NCBI GenBank assembly: GCA_029978335.1
Contig: JAPOJQ010000001.1
Location: forward strand, 62,001 to 126,000
Source of the DNA: Actinomycetota bacterium
GTDB taxonomy: Bacteria > Actinomycetota > Acidimicrobiia > Acidimicrobiales > Ilumatobacteraceae
Direction of reading: 5' to 3'
Length of the DNA stretch: 64,000 nucleotides
Below the pieces are notes generated by a model that was not told where the DNA came from, made no database searches, and saw only the letters and a program-made list of their open reading frames with translations. Position 1 is the stretch's first letter, and each line of letters begins with the position of its first letter. Below, one piece after another: positions 34,617-44,416 of this stretch. The position numbers were made by a program, and so were the translations under genes.

Positions 34617-36046
34617 TGGGCGGCTCCGGCTGCTCGTTCGAGTTCTGCGGCGACTGCGAACATCGTGGCTTCGCCGAGCGCTGGGGCGAGCACCTGCACC
34701 CCGACCGGCAAGCCGTCAGCGCCGGTACCAAACGGCACACTCATCGCAGGATGACCGGTGAGATTCGACGGAATCGTGTACGTGTCGCAGAGATACATCG
34801 CCAAGGGGTCCGACGTTTTTGACCCAAAGGGGAACGCCACACTTGGCGATGCAGGTGTGAGCACCACATCAACATCGGCATACGCGGCATCGAAGTCGTG
34901 CGCCATCAGCCGCCGAACCTTGAGCGCCTTGCCGTAGTACGCGTCGTAGTAGCCAGCCGACAAGGCGTAGGTGCCCAGCATGATGCGTCGGCGCACCTCA
35001 GGACCAAAACCCGCTGAACGCGTCGCCGAGTACATGGCGTTCGTGTCAGCGGCAGCAACTCGCATGCCGTAGCGCACGCCGTCATAACGCGCGAGGTTCG
35101 ACGATGCCTCGGCAGGTGCGATCAAGTAGTACGCCGTGAGGCCATAGGTAAAAGCCGGAATGGTGACGTCAACGATGGTTGCCCCGGCCGCAGCCAAGGC
35201 ATCAAACGCAGCGTCGACACGAGCTTGTACATCAGCATCAGCACCACCCGGCAAGTCGGTGATTCGACCGATACGAAGGCCCTCAACACCACGAGTCAAT
35301 GACGGCTCAAGCGAGGGAAACGGCTTCGGAATCGATGTCGAATCACCAGGGTCGTGACCAGCAATCGCCTCAAGCAACAGCGCGGCATCGGCAACATCAG
35401 TGGTGAACGGCCCGATTTGGTCAAGGCTTGACGCAAAAGCCACCAACCCGAGCCGACTCACCGTGCCATAGGTCGGTTTCACCCCAACCACACCGCACAA
35501 CGCCGCTGGCTGACGGATCGAACCGCCGGTGTCAGAACCAAGCGAGCCGGCTGCGAACCCCGCAGCCACCGCAGCGGCAGAACCACCCGACGATCCACCG
35601 GGCACCCTCGTGACATCGAGCGGATTGCGTGTTGGCCCGAACGCTGAATTCTCCGTACTCGAACCCATTGCAAACTCGTCAAGGTTGGTCTTGCCGACGA
35701 TGACGGCCCCTGCCGCCGCGAGCCGCTGCACGACCGTTGCGTCATACGGTGGCCGCCAGTCTTGGAGAATCTTCGATGAGCACGTGGTCGGCACCCCACG
35801 GGTGCACATGTTGTCCTTCAGGGCAATAGGCACACCCGCGAGCACACCCGGATCACGTCCCGCTGCTACTTCAGCGTCGATCACCTCGGCCCGTTCGCGC
35901 GCCTCGTCGTGGAGCACAAGATTGAACGCATTGATCTCCGCCTCACGAGCGTCAATCCGTGCGAGGTAGCCGTTGAGGACATCGACCGCTCGTGCTGCGC
36001 CAGAGCGAACCGAATTCGCGATCGGGCGAATCTGGCCCGCGGTCAC
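34613..36046 (-). CDS. gatA: Asp/Glu-tRNA amidotransferase subunit A
   Basis: Amidase signature VPGGSSGGSAAAVAAGFAAGSLGSDTGGSIRQPAALCGVVGVKPTYG. Confidence 0.96.
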   Translation of the reverse strand: MTAGQIRPIANSVRSGAARAVDVLNGYLARIDAREAEINAFNLVLHDEARERAEVIDAEVAAGRDPGVLAGVPIALKDNMCTRGVPTTCSSKILQDWRPPYDATVVQRLAAAGAVIVGKTNLDEFAMGSSTENSAFGPTRNPLDVTRVPGGSSGGSAAAVAAGFAAGSLGSDTGGSIRQPAALCGVVGVKPTYGTVSRLGLVAFASSLDQIGPFTTDVADAALLLEAIAGHDPGDSTSIPKPFPSLEPSLTRGVEGLRIGRITDLPGGADADVQARVDAAFDALAAAGATIVDVTIPAFTYGLTAYYLIAPAEASSNLARYDGVRYGMRVAAADTNAMYSATRSAGFGPEVRRRIMLGTYALSAGYYDAYYGKALKVRRLMAHDFDAAYADVDVVLTPASPSVAFPFGSKTSDPLAMYLCDTYTIPSNLTGHPAMSVPFGTGADGLPVGVQVLAPALGEATMFAVAAELERAAGAAQ

Positions 36047-36345
36047 GGTTCAATCCCCAGAATCGGAGGAACGCCAAAGCGACCATCGACCGGATCCGGC
36101 GCCGCTAACAACACTTCGTCACGATCCAGCGTCGGTTGCTCCACGTCATCGCGCATGACGTTCACCAACGCAAATGGTTGCGTCATCGGCTCCACCGAGG
36201 AGAGGTCGAGTGCGTCGATATCAGCGAAGTGGTCGAGCATGTCGCCAAGCTGCGCCGTGGCGGCTGCAAGTTCAGCGTCGTCGAGGTCGAGTCTCGAAAG
36301 GCGGGCCACTTTGGCCACGACCTCAGAAGTGATGCGGTCGGACAC
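36043..36345 (-). CDS. gatC: Asp/Glu-tRNA amidotransferase subunit C
   Basis: VVAKVARLSRLDLDDAELAAATAQLGDMLDHFADIDALDLSSVEPM; adjacent to gatA. Confidence 0.94.
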   Translation of the reverse strand: MSDRITSEVVAKVARLSRLDLDDAELAAATAQLGDMLDHFADIDALDLSSVEPMTQPFALVNVMRDDVEQPTLDRDEVLLAAPDPVDGRFGVPPILGIEP

Positions 36346-36356
36346 GAGGGTCGAGG

Positions 36357-37211
36357 CTACCGCTGCTCAGCCTCGGCCTGTCCGTTGTCATCAGTGCACG
36401 CAGTTGTGAGGAGCGCTCGTTGGTGGCGTGTGATGAGCAGGTGAACGCATCCACCGACGATGGCAGCGAGTGCCACCCATTGGTTCCATCGCAAACCCGC
36501 AACGGTGCTTGCTGCATCGATGCGAAGCCCTTCAACCCAGAAGCGACCAAGTCCGTATCCCGCCACATAGAGCGCAAATAATCGACTCCCGCCGAGCGGA
36601 CGACGTCGATCGACCTGCAACAAAAGGCCGCACAGCGCCAGATTCCACAGACTCTCGTAAAGGAAGGTCGGATGGAAGGTGGTACCGATGTCGTAACCCA
36701 CCGGCATGTGGACTGCATCGATCTGCAACGCCCACGGCAGCGTCGTTGGACGACCGAACAGTTCCTGGTTAAACCAATTACCCCATCGGCCAATGGCTTG
36801 AGCGAGTGGTATCGCCGGTGCGGCAGCGGTCAGCACCGCGGCGACGGGAACGCCCCGAGTCCGGCCACGCCACACCCCGACTGCGGCGCCAACCAGCAAC
36901 CCGCCCGGAATGCCAAGGCCGCCTTTCCACACTTGAGGAATTGCCCCGAGATTGTCGGCGAACCGATCCCACTCGGTCACCACGTGATACAGCCGAGCGC
37001 CGATAAGTCCGCCCACCACACCCCAGGTACCAATCGATGCGGCATCGTCGCGTGTGCCAGTAGCCGCGGCCTCTAAACGGCGCCCCATCAGCCAGACGGC
37101 CGCGATCGCTCCGAGCGCGATCAGCAATCCGTACGCCCGAAGGTCAATCGGGCCGATCGAGATACCCGTCCCAGGGGGTGACGGCAATGCCGCCGGCAGG
37201 AGTTGGCTCAT
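36357..37211 (-). CDS. lgt: Prolipoprotein diacylglyceryl transferase
   Basis: IGRWGNWFNQELFGRPTTLPWAL; TLPSPPGTGISIGPIDLRAYGLLIALG-type N-terminus. Confidence 0.94.
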   Translation of the reverse strand: MSQLLPAALPSPPGTGISIGPIDLRAYGLLIALGAIAAVWLMGRRLEAAATGTRDDAASIGTWGVVGGLIGARLYHVVTEWDRFADNLGAIPQVWKGGLGIPGGLLVGAAVGVWRGRTRGVPVAAVLTAAAPAIPLAQAIGRWGNWFNQELFGRPTTLPWALQIDAVHMPVGYDIGTTFHPTFLYESLWNLALCGLLLQVDRRRPLGGSRLFALYVAGYGLGRFWVEGLRIDAASTVAGLRWNQWVALAAIVGGCVHLLITRHQRALLTTACTDDNGQAEAEQR

Positions 37212-37978
37212 GACGCCGCCGAGCGTTCGACGACGAAGGCCACCGAACGCTCACAGATCAACTCGCGATCGAAATCCTGGGTCGCCACGTGGAAGGACCG
37301 CTCGAGCCACACGTGTTCGACAGCACCGCCGTACGTCGATGCCAAGTGGGTCGAGTCGGCGGGGTCAACGACATGATCGTGCTCTGAAGTGAACAGCAAC
37401 AGTGGAGCAGTGAGTTGACCCCAATGTTCGCAGCGGGGCTTGACGCCATCGAAAAACATTGAACGCAATGGCACGAGCGGCGTTCCCTCATAGGCGAGTT
37501 CTCCGGCATCAGGATCAGCAATATCAGAGCCGATTCCCGGCAGCACGGTCATCCCATCCTCAATCAACTCCTCCACCATCGCCGTCTCTTCTGGCGAACG
37601 CATCCGAGCGACGGGATTCACGCAGATCAGGCCCGATGCAGGCCGCTCGCCGCCAACGGCCAACGTGAGCAAACCCCCCATCGAAAGACCAGCAACCACC
37701 ACCTGATCGCATCGACTGGCCAAGGTGTCGAACCCATCGAGCGCCGCCCCAAACCAATCGCTCCACGAGGTCGTCATCATGTCCTCAATCGTGGTGCCAT
37801 GCCCTGGAAGTCGGGGCATCTCCACGTCATACCCGGCAACGGCCATCGCCTCAGCGACAGGACGCACCGATGAAGGGTTGCCGGTGAAGCCGTGCAGCAC
37901 CAGTACTCCGGTTGACGAGCCCGCCATGTGGGACATCGGTTCAGCACCTGGCATAACGGGAGGGGTTGATGACGACAT
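37208..37978 (-). CDS. Alpha/beta hydrolase (carboxylesterase Est30-like)
   Basis: GVLVLHGFTGNPSSVRPVAEAMAVAGYDVEMPRLPGHG, nucleophile elbow GLSMGG, SEHDHVVDP. Confidence 0.88.
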   Translation of the reverse strand: MSSSTPPVMPGAEPMSHMAGSSTGVLVLHGFTGNPSSVRPVAEAMAVAGYDVEMPRLPGHGTTIEDMMTTSWSDWFGAALDGFDTLASRCDQVVVAGLSMGGLLTLAVGGERPASGLICVNPVARMRSPEETAMVEELIEDGMTVLPGIGSDIADPDAGELAYEGTPLVPLRSMFFDGVKPRCEHWGQLTAPLLLFTSEHDHVVDPADSTHLASTYGGAVEHVWLERSFHVATQDFDRELICERSVAFVVERSAAS

Positions 37979-38037
37979 AGGCACAGTCTGCCCGATCCAA
38001 CAGCCCGTGGTATCGCCGGTCGCCCTAACCTTTCGTT

Positions 38038-38967
38038 GTGGTGTCGACGGCATCGACGCTTCGCAGCAAGCGACGGATTGAGGGTTCAGCGCTATCAGCC
38101 CTCGCGCCGGTCGTCGTCCTCGCACCGTTCTGTTTCCTGACGCTCGTGGCTGCGAGTTATCCACTCGGCGCCCTCGTCACCACTGCCGGCATCGACAGTC
38201 GATGGTGGTGGTACCCCGTCGGCTGGCTGGTCCTCGGATGTGCGCTGTTTGTCAGGCCATTCCAAGTTGCCATCCTCTCCCCTGCGCTCAGCGCACGCCG
38301 GCCGAGTGTCCGAGAACTGCACCGCCTCATGCCGACCTGGCACAAGGTCACTGGCGCAGCTGGTATCGACGCTGACCGCTTTGTGCTGCGCGTGCTCGAT
38401 GCCGACGACATCAATGCGTTTGCGACGGGCGGCCACCTCGTCATCGTCACGTCGTACGCCGCACGTGAACTTCCCGAAAGCGAACTCTCGGGTGTGCTCG
38501 CCCACGAACTCAGCCATCACCTCGGGCTGCACACCGTGGCGCTCACCTTTGGCCACTGGCTGTCGCTGCCGATCGTTGCGCTCGCACGCCTTGGCTTTCG
38601 CCTCCAGACGGTTGCCGCGGCAGCCACGTCCAGCTTCGCGGCCCACTCGGCTGCGCTCACCGCACTCGGTCGAGTCATCGCAGGATTGCTCACTGTGGTG
38701 TCGTGGATGCCGCTGTCAGTGGTCTACGCCAGCGATGCCATCGGCAATCTCGTCGGGCACCGATCCGAATTCGAGGCTGACCGTCGGGTTGTCCAACTCG
38801 GGTTCGGTCCACAACTTGCCGCCGCACTGCGACGAGTGATCGCTGATGGAGGAGGTTCACGTGCGATTGGATGGCGACAACGACTCTCCGCGTCGCACCC
38901 GGCCGCTCGGACTCGAATCGCACGAATCGAAGCGATGGAACGTCACCCGACGGGACGGGTGCAGTAA
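38038..38967 (+). CDS. M48 family-like membrane zinc metalloprotease
   Basis: HELSHH motif (ELSGVLAHELSHHLGLHTVAL), FEADRRVVQLGF, multiple TM segments. Confidence 0.85.
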   Translation: MVSTASTLRSKRRIEGSALSALAPVVVLAPFCFLTLVAASYPLGALVTTAGIDSRWWWYPVGWLVLGCALFVRPFQVAILSPALSARRPSVRELHRLMPTWHKVTGAAGIDADRFVLRVLDADDINAFATGGHLVIVTSYAARELPESELSGVLAHELSHHLGLHTVALTFGHWLSLPIVALARLGFRLQTVAAAATSSFAAHSAALTALGRVIAGLLTVVSWMPLSVVYASDAIGNLVGHRSEFEADRRVVQLGFGPQLAAALRRVIADGGGSRAIGWRQRLSASHPAARTRIARIEAMERHPTGRVQ

Positions 38968-38970
38968 GTC

Positions 38971-39474
38971 CTAGCCGTCAGCGATCGCTGCGTACTGGCC
39001 ACCGGTTACCGACAAGAGGTCGTCGGGTGCGAGGCCGACGTCGAGCCCCCGACGGCCCCCACTGACACACACCTCATCGAACAGTTGTGCGGTCTCATCG
39101 ATCACCACCGCCAGCGGTCGCTTCTGCGCGATCGGCGAGATACCGCCGACCACATATCCCGTCACACGTTGCGCACGATCTGGCGGACACATGTCGACGC
39201 GCCGCACCCCAAGTGCTGCGGCCATCGACTTGGTCGACAGACGGCGACTCACCGGCACGACGGCGCAGGCCTCGACACCGTCACCGATCACGATGAGCGT
39301 CTTGAAGACCCGGTCAGGATCAATGTCAAGCACTTCAGCTGCTTCGATTCCGAAATCGCCCCGAGCGGGATCGTGGTGATACTCATAGAGCCGATGAGCA
39401 ATCGCGAGCGACTCGAGTCGTTGCACCGCTGGGGTCACCACCACATCATCGCCGACCAGAACCCGATGCGCCAC
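38971..39474 (-). CDS. YbaK/EbsC family Cys-tRNA(Pro) deacylase
   Basis: VFKTLIVIGDG...VVPVSRRLSTKSMAAALG...GYVVGGISPIAQKRPLAVVIDE. Confidence 0.92.
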   Translation of the reverse strand: MAHRVLVGDDVVVTPAVQRLESLAIAHRLYEYHHDPARGDFGIEAAEVLDIDPDRVFKTLIVIGDGVEACAVVPVSRRLSTKSMAAALGVRRVDMCPPDRAQRVTGYVVGGISPIAQKRPLAVVIDETAQLFDEVCVSGGRRGLDVGLAPDDLLSVTGGQYAAIADG

Positions 39475-39492
39475 GCCGGTTAGGTTCGCCCT

Positions 39493-39933
39493 ATGCGCAT
39501 CGGGACCGATCCGTCAACCGATCCAGCGAACTACACGTTCACACATCGCCTCAGGGTTCGATTTTCTGAGACCGACGCGATGGGCATCGTCCACCACAGC
39601 CGGTATCTGCCCTACCTCGAGGAAGCCCGAGTCGAATATCTACGGGCGATTGGTCATCCGTATCACGAGATACGTGAGACGGGAATCGACATGGCCGTGC
39701 TTGAGGCACATGTTCGTTACCGCCAACCGTTGCGATTCGACGACGTGGTCGACGTCCATGTCGCCATGGGCGAGATCACACGAGCGACGTTTCAGATGAC
39801 CTACCTCCTCACCGTTGACGGGTCGATCAAGTCGAGCGCCGTCACGGCACACGGTGCATTGACCCACGATGGCCGGCCGACCCGGCTACCCGATTGGTTC
39901 CGCGGTTTCGCCACAGGCGCCCACGCCACCTAG
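39493..39933 (+). CDS. Hotdog-fold acyl-CoA thioesterase
   Basis: LRVRFSETDAMGIVHHSRYLPYLEEARVEYLRAIG. Confidence 0.92.
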   Translation: MRIGTDPSTDPANYTFTHRLRVRFSETDAMGIVHHSRYLPYLEEARVEYLRAIGHPYHEIRETGIDMAVLEAHVRYRQPLRFDDVVDVHVAMGEITRATFQMTYLLTVDGSIKSSAVTAHGALTHDGRPTRLPDWFRGFATGAHAT

Positions 39934-39942
39934 CGTCTGAGC

Positions 39943-40998
39943 GTGCGCTCTCCAAAGGACTTCTTCAAGCCGCTTGCCGTCGGCGCTCCGGAACCCGTGC
40001 GCGAGGTTCCGTTCCGACCAAGTCGAATGCTCCACTTCTTCCCGCCAAACAATGAAAAGGTTCGGGCAAAGATCCCATCAATGGTGGGCACCGTCGACGT
40101 CCTCGTCGCCAACTTGGAGGACGGCGTGCCCATGGCTGACAAAGAGGCCGCCCGGGCTGGGTTGGTCGAACTTGCGACTACCGTCGACTTTGGCTCTACC
40201 CAACTGTGGACCCGAGTCAACAGCCTTGACTCGCCGTGGTGCCTTGACGACATGAGCGCAGCGGTGCTCGAAGGTGGCAACGCCATCGACGTCATCATCC
40301 TGCCCAAGGTCGAAGGACCAGAAGACATCCATTACGCCGATCGCCTCCTCGCCCAACTCGAGGCAAAGGCCGGATTGGATCGTCCGATTCTCATCCACGC
40401 CATCCTCGAAACCGCTCGCGGCGTCGCCAACGTCGAAGAGATCTGCCTCGCCTCACCCCGAATGCAAGGCCTCTCGCTCGGACCGGCTGACCTCGCTGCG
40501 AATCGTCGGATGAAGACAACCCGCGTGGGCGGTGGACACCCGGACTATCTCGTACGTTCCGACCCCGATCCGGACAATCCTGAGGCTCCCCGGCAACACT
40601 TCCAGCAGGACCTCTGGCACTACACCTTGGCTCGAATGGTTGATGCCTGCGTCACCGCCGGCATCTTGCCGTACTACGGACCTTTTGGCGATATTCGCGA
40701 CCTCGTTGCATGTGGCGACCAATTCAGAAATGCCTACCTCCTCGGTTGCGTTGGCGCTTGGACACTGCATCCCGATCAGATCGCAGTCGCCAAAGAGGTG
40801 TTCTCGCCATCCCTCGCCGAGGTCGCCCACGCCCGCCGCGTGATCGAGGCCATGGGTGACGGCACGGGTGCCATCATGCTCGACGGAAAGATGGAAGACG
40901 ATGCGTCGGTGAAACAGTGCCGCGTCGTCGTAGCACTCGCCGAACAACTCGCCGCATCAGACCCATCTCTCGCTGAGCGCTACGGACTTGGGGGCTGA
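39943..40998 (+). CDS. HpcH/HpaI aldolase / CitE-like lyase (long form, malyl-CoA lyase-like)
   Basis: [48 protein letters not shown]...[36 protein letters not shown]. Confidence 0.85.
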   Translation: MRSPKDFFKPLAVGAPEPVREVPFRPSRMLHFFPPNNEKVRAKIPSMVGTVDVLVANLEDGVPMADKEAARAGLVELATTVDFGSTQLWTRVNSLDSPWCLDDMSAAVLEGGNAIDVIILPKVEGPEDIHYADRLLAQLEAKAGLDRPILIHAILETARGVANVEEICLASPRMQGLSLGPADLAANRRMKTTRVGGGHPDYLVRSDPDPDNPEAPRQHFQQDLWHYTLARMVDACVTAGILPYYGPFGDIRDLVACGDQFRNAYLLGCVGAWTLHPDQIAVAKEVFSPSLAEVAHARRVIEAMGDGTGAIMLDGKMEDDASVKQCRVVVALAEQLAASDPSLAERYGLGG

Positions 40999-40999
40999 G

Positions 41000-41869
41000 A
41001 TGAGTGATCAACTCCGCCCGCGCCGTTCCGTGCTGTACATGCCCGCAGCAAACGAGCGTGCGCTCGAAAAAGCCAAGTCCATCCCGGCCGATGCAATCAT
41101 TCTCGACCTCGAAGATGCCGTCGCCCCCGATGCGAAGGTCGAGGCACGATCTCACGCGGTGGCCGCAGCCTCCTCAGGCGAGTACGGACACCGCGAGATG
41201 ACCATCCGCTGCAACGGTCTCGATACACCGTGGGGAGCGGACGACCTCGCCGCTGCAGCAACGTCTGGCGCTGCATCGGTCGTGATTCCCAAGGTGGCGA
41301 GCGTTTCGCACCTCGACGATGTCTCTGCTCGACTTGATGCCGCCGGTGCGCCTTCGACCATGACCATTTGGGCGATGGTTGAAACGCCAACGGCCATCTT
41401 CGATGTCCGTGCGCTTGCTGCCCACCCGCGCGTCACCGTGCTCGTGATGGGGACCAACGACCTCTTAAAAGAACTTCGCTGCGAGTCCGATCCGATGCGC
41501 AGTGCGCTGGTGCCGCACCTGTCCACCGCCCTGCTCGGCGCGCGCGAGGCAGGCAAAGTCATCCTCGACGGGGTCTATAACGATGTTCGCAACCCCGATG
41601 GGTTCTTGGCTGAGGCCCAACACGGTCGCCTACTCGGTTTTGACGGCAAAACGTTGATCCACCCGTCGCAAGTTGAACCGACTAATGATGTCTGGAGTCC
41701 AACTGCTGAGGCGGTTGCGTACGCCCAGCGGGTGATCGAAGCCTTTGACGAGGCTGTCGCAGAGGGGCGCGGCGTCATCACCGTCGACGGTCGCATGATC
41801 GAAAATCTGCACGTCGACAACGCTCGACGCGTGCTGGCGGTCGATGCCGCGATCCGCTCAATGGGTTGA
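41000..41869 (+). CDS. CoA ester lyase (CitE-like)
   Basis: RRSVLYMPAANERALEKAKSIPADAIILDLEDAVAPDAK...GFDGKTLIHPSQVEPTN. Confidence 0.92.
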   Translation: MSDQLRPRRSVLYMPAANERALEKAKSIPADAIILDLEDAVAPDAKVEARSHAVAAASSGEYGHREMTIRCNGLDTPWGADDLAAAATSGAASVVIPKVASVSHLDDVSARLDAAGAPSTMTIWAMVETPTAIFDVRALAAHPRVTVLVMGTNDLLKELRCESDPMRSALVPHLSTALLGAREAGKVILDGVYNDVRNPDGFLAEAQHGRLLGFDGKTLIHPSQVEPTNDVWSPTAEAVAYAQRVIEAFDEAVAEGRGVITVDGRMIENLHVDNARRVLAVDAAIRSMG

Positions 41870-41871
41870 CA

Positions 41872-43101
41872 TCAACCGTCGAGTCGCTTGCCGATCTCGA
41901 CAATCTTCGTGCCCGCGTCATTGGCGTCATCACCCTTGTCGGCGAGCAACTGTGAACGATCGCGAGCTGCCTCGCGTTCAGCGCGTTCGGTATCGGCTCG
42001 CGCGATTGCGGCGTCAGTGCCGTGCTCGTGAATGAACTCCGCCCACTCGACGAGCGCCGACACCATTTCGTCTTCAGGCACGACCGCCACATTGCGACCT
42101 TTGACGAAGAGATGCCCACGCTTGTTTCCCGCAGCAATCCCGATATCAGCCTCGCGGGCCTCCCCAGGACCGTTGACGACACACCCCATGACGGCAACCT
42201 GCAGTGGTATCTGTCGCTCGCCGAAGGCATCCATCGCTCGACGGGCGACGTCGATGACATCAATCTCCGCTCGGCCACATGACGGACACGCGATGAGATC
42301 GACGTTTCGACGTTCACGAAGGCCAAGGGCCTCGAGCAGTTGGCGTCCAGCGCGCGCCTCCTCGACAGGGTCAGCGGTGAGTGAATAGCGAATGGTGTCG
42401 CCGATGCCCTCCATGAGGAGTGTCGCAATTCCCGCCGTTGCTTTCACCAAACCAGCAGGCGGTGGGCCGGCCTCTGTCACGCCAAGATGCAACGGATGAT
42501 CGGTGACCTCCGCAAGTTGACGGTAGGCCTCAACCATCAACGGGACGCTCGATGCTTTGACCGAAATCTTGACGAGATCGAAATCCACCTCAGCGAAGTA
42601 GGCGAGTTCACGTTGAGCAGACTCAACCATCGCTTCTGGGGTCGCACCCCCAAAGCGCTCGTAAAGGTCAGGGTCGAGCGAACCAGCGTTCACTCCAATC
42701 CGAATCGGGACGGCTCGATCGCGGCACTCACTTGCAACTGCCTTGATGTGCTCGGGCCGGCGAATATTCCCCGGATTCAACCGCAGACCGTGCACACCTG
42801 CTTCAAGAGCGGCGAGAGCCATCTTGTATTGATGATGGATGTCAGCGATCACAGGGATTGGTGACCGAGGAACGATCTGAGCGAGGCCGACCGCCGCTTC
42901 AGGTTCGTTACAGGTGCACCGCACGATGTCGCACCCGGCAGCAGCTAACGCGTAGATCTGCTGCAAGGTGCCTTCGACATCGGCGGTCTTCGTCACCGTC
43001 ATGGACTGCACCGTGATCGGTGCACCGCCGCCTACCGGCACCCCACCAACTTCAATCCGACGCGTGGTACGCCGCTCCCCCGACCATCCTTCGACTTGCA
43101 T
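41872..43101 (-). CDS. ispG: 4-hydroxy-3-methylbut-2-enyl diphosphate synthase
   Basis: VQSMTVTKTADVEGTLQQIYALAAAGCDIVRCTC...LIACPSCGRAEID...VAVMGCVVNGPGEAREADIG. Confidence 0.96.
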   Translation of the reverse strand: MQVEGWSGERRTTRRIEVGGVPVGGGAPITVQSMTVTKTADVEGTLQQIYALAAAGCDIVRCTCNEPEAAVGLAQIVPRSPIPVIADIHHQYKMALAALEAGVHGLRLNPGNIRRPEHIKAVASECRDRAVPIRIGVNAGSLDPDLYERFGGATPEAMVESAQRELAYFAEVDFDLVKISVKASSVPLMVEAYRQLAEVTDHPLHLGVTEAGPPPAGLVKATAGIATLLMEGIGDTIRYSLTADPVEEARAGRQLLEALGLRERRNVDLIACPSCGRAEIDVIDVARRAMDAFGERQIPLQVAVMGCVVNGPGEAREADIGIAAGNKRGHLFVKGRNVAVVPEDEMVSALVEWAEFIHEHGTDAAIARADTERAEREAARDRSQLLADKGDDANDAGTKIVEIGKRLDG

Positions 43102-43111
43102 ACGACCTCCC

Positions 43112-44398
43112 TCAGCCCACCGGCCGCACGATGTCGAGGTACAGCCCCGACAAGAACAAGAACGCCAGCAATGCAACAACGGCCATCGTGAGCGGCATCA
43201 GACGGGCGACATCCACGTGGTAGCGACGTCGACTACGGCCTTCACGAACGCGTTCGTAGACGGCGATTGCGGCATGGCCCCCATCGAGTGGCAACAGCGG
43301 AAACAGGTTGAAGACCCCGACGAAGACATTGAGATACGCCAACAGCTCCAGCACGCCGGTAACACCAGCGGTCCGACCGACATCGTCGCTGACCGCCGTG
43401 ATTCCCACCAGCGTGGTCGGTCTCGTCATTGGATCAGTGCTCGAGCCGGATAGGTGCGCCACGATGTTGACCGGGTCGAGGATGCGAATGACACCCGTGA
43501 CCGAGTCCCCAACCTGTCCCACAATCGACCCGATGGCGTATGCAGGCGACGACCACCAGGCGTGTTGGACCGTGTCGACCACCGTGCGCGACGACACGCC
43601 GAGAAACGCTGAGGTCGGGTCACCGCCGATGGCGTCAAGGGAGCCCAGTGTGACGCTGACCGTGGTCGCGACGCCGTTTCGGTCGAGTTCGATGATGACC
43701 CGATCGCCCGGATCGTGCGCGGTAACTGCAGCAGCGAGACCGTCAATGGCACTCACTGGTACGCCACCGACCGATCGGATCACGTCACCGGACTCGATGA
43801 TGCCGGCAGCAGGCACATCATCGCCAACGGCGACGATCTCCGCGGCGTCGCGGGCGACCGATTCGCCGCGAACCATGAAAATGCCCGACAACAGCACGAG
43901 CGCCAGCAACAAGTGCATGGCAGAACCGGCCGTGATCACCAGCATGCGCCGTGGAAACGATGCGGCCCGATAGGCACGCGCCTCGTCAACTGGTGCCACC
44001 TCGTCGAGATTGTTCATGCCGATAATGCGAACGAACGCTCCCAGCGGCAGCGCACGCACGCCGTACTCGGTCTCACCCCGGCGAATGCTCCAAAGCCGGG
44101 GACCAAACCCGATGAAGAACTGCGTCGCCTTCATTCCCGTCACACGAGCGGTCACAAAGTGGCCGAGTTCGTGCAACACGATCGAGATCAACAAACCCAA
44201 GGCGAAGACCAGCCACCACACGTCGATGAAGCCCAACACCACGAACACGGCCACTACGCCCGCAAGGCCCATCGCGCCGCGCGGCCCGGATAACGGCACG
44301 CCATCATCGGCATCACCGCCCACCATGATGTCGGCGGCGAAGCCACGACGTTCCATCGTGGGTGGGGGCCAAGGTTGATCGTGCTGGGGGTCGTTCAT
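43112..44398 (-). CDS. Site-2 protease family membrane metalloprotease (RseP/M50)
   Basis: HELGHFVTARVTGMKATQFFIGFGPRLWS, PDZ region, NLFPLLPLDGGH. Confidence 0.94.
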   Translation of the reverse strand: MNDPQHDQPWPPPTMERRGFAADIMVGGDADDGVPLSGPRGAMGLAGVVAVFVVLGFIDVWWLVFALGLLISIVLHELGHFVTARVTGMKATQFFIGFGPRLWSIRRGETEYGVRALPLGAFVRIIGMNNLDEVAPVDEARAYRAASFPRRMLVITAGSAMHLLLALVLLSGIFMVRGESVARDAAEIVAVGDDVPAAGIIESGDVIRSVGGVPVSAIDGLAAAVTAHDPGDRVIIELDRNGVATTVSVTLGSLDAIGGDPTSAFLGVSSRTVVDTVQHAWWSSPAYAIGSIVGQVGDSVTGVIRILDPVNIVAHLSGSSTDPMTRPTTLVGITAVSDDVGRTAGVTGVLELLAYLNVFVGVFNLFPLLPLDGGHAAIAVYERVREGRSRRRYHVDVARLMPLTMAVVALLAFLFLSGLYLDIVRPVG

Positions 44399-44416
44399 GG
44401 TTTCACCGTGGGGTTG

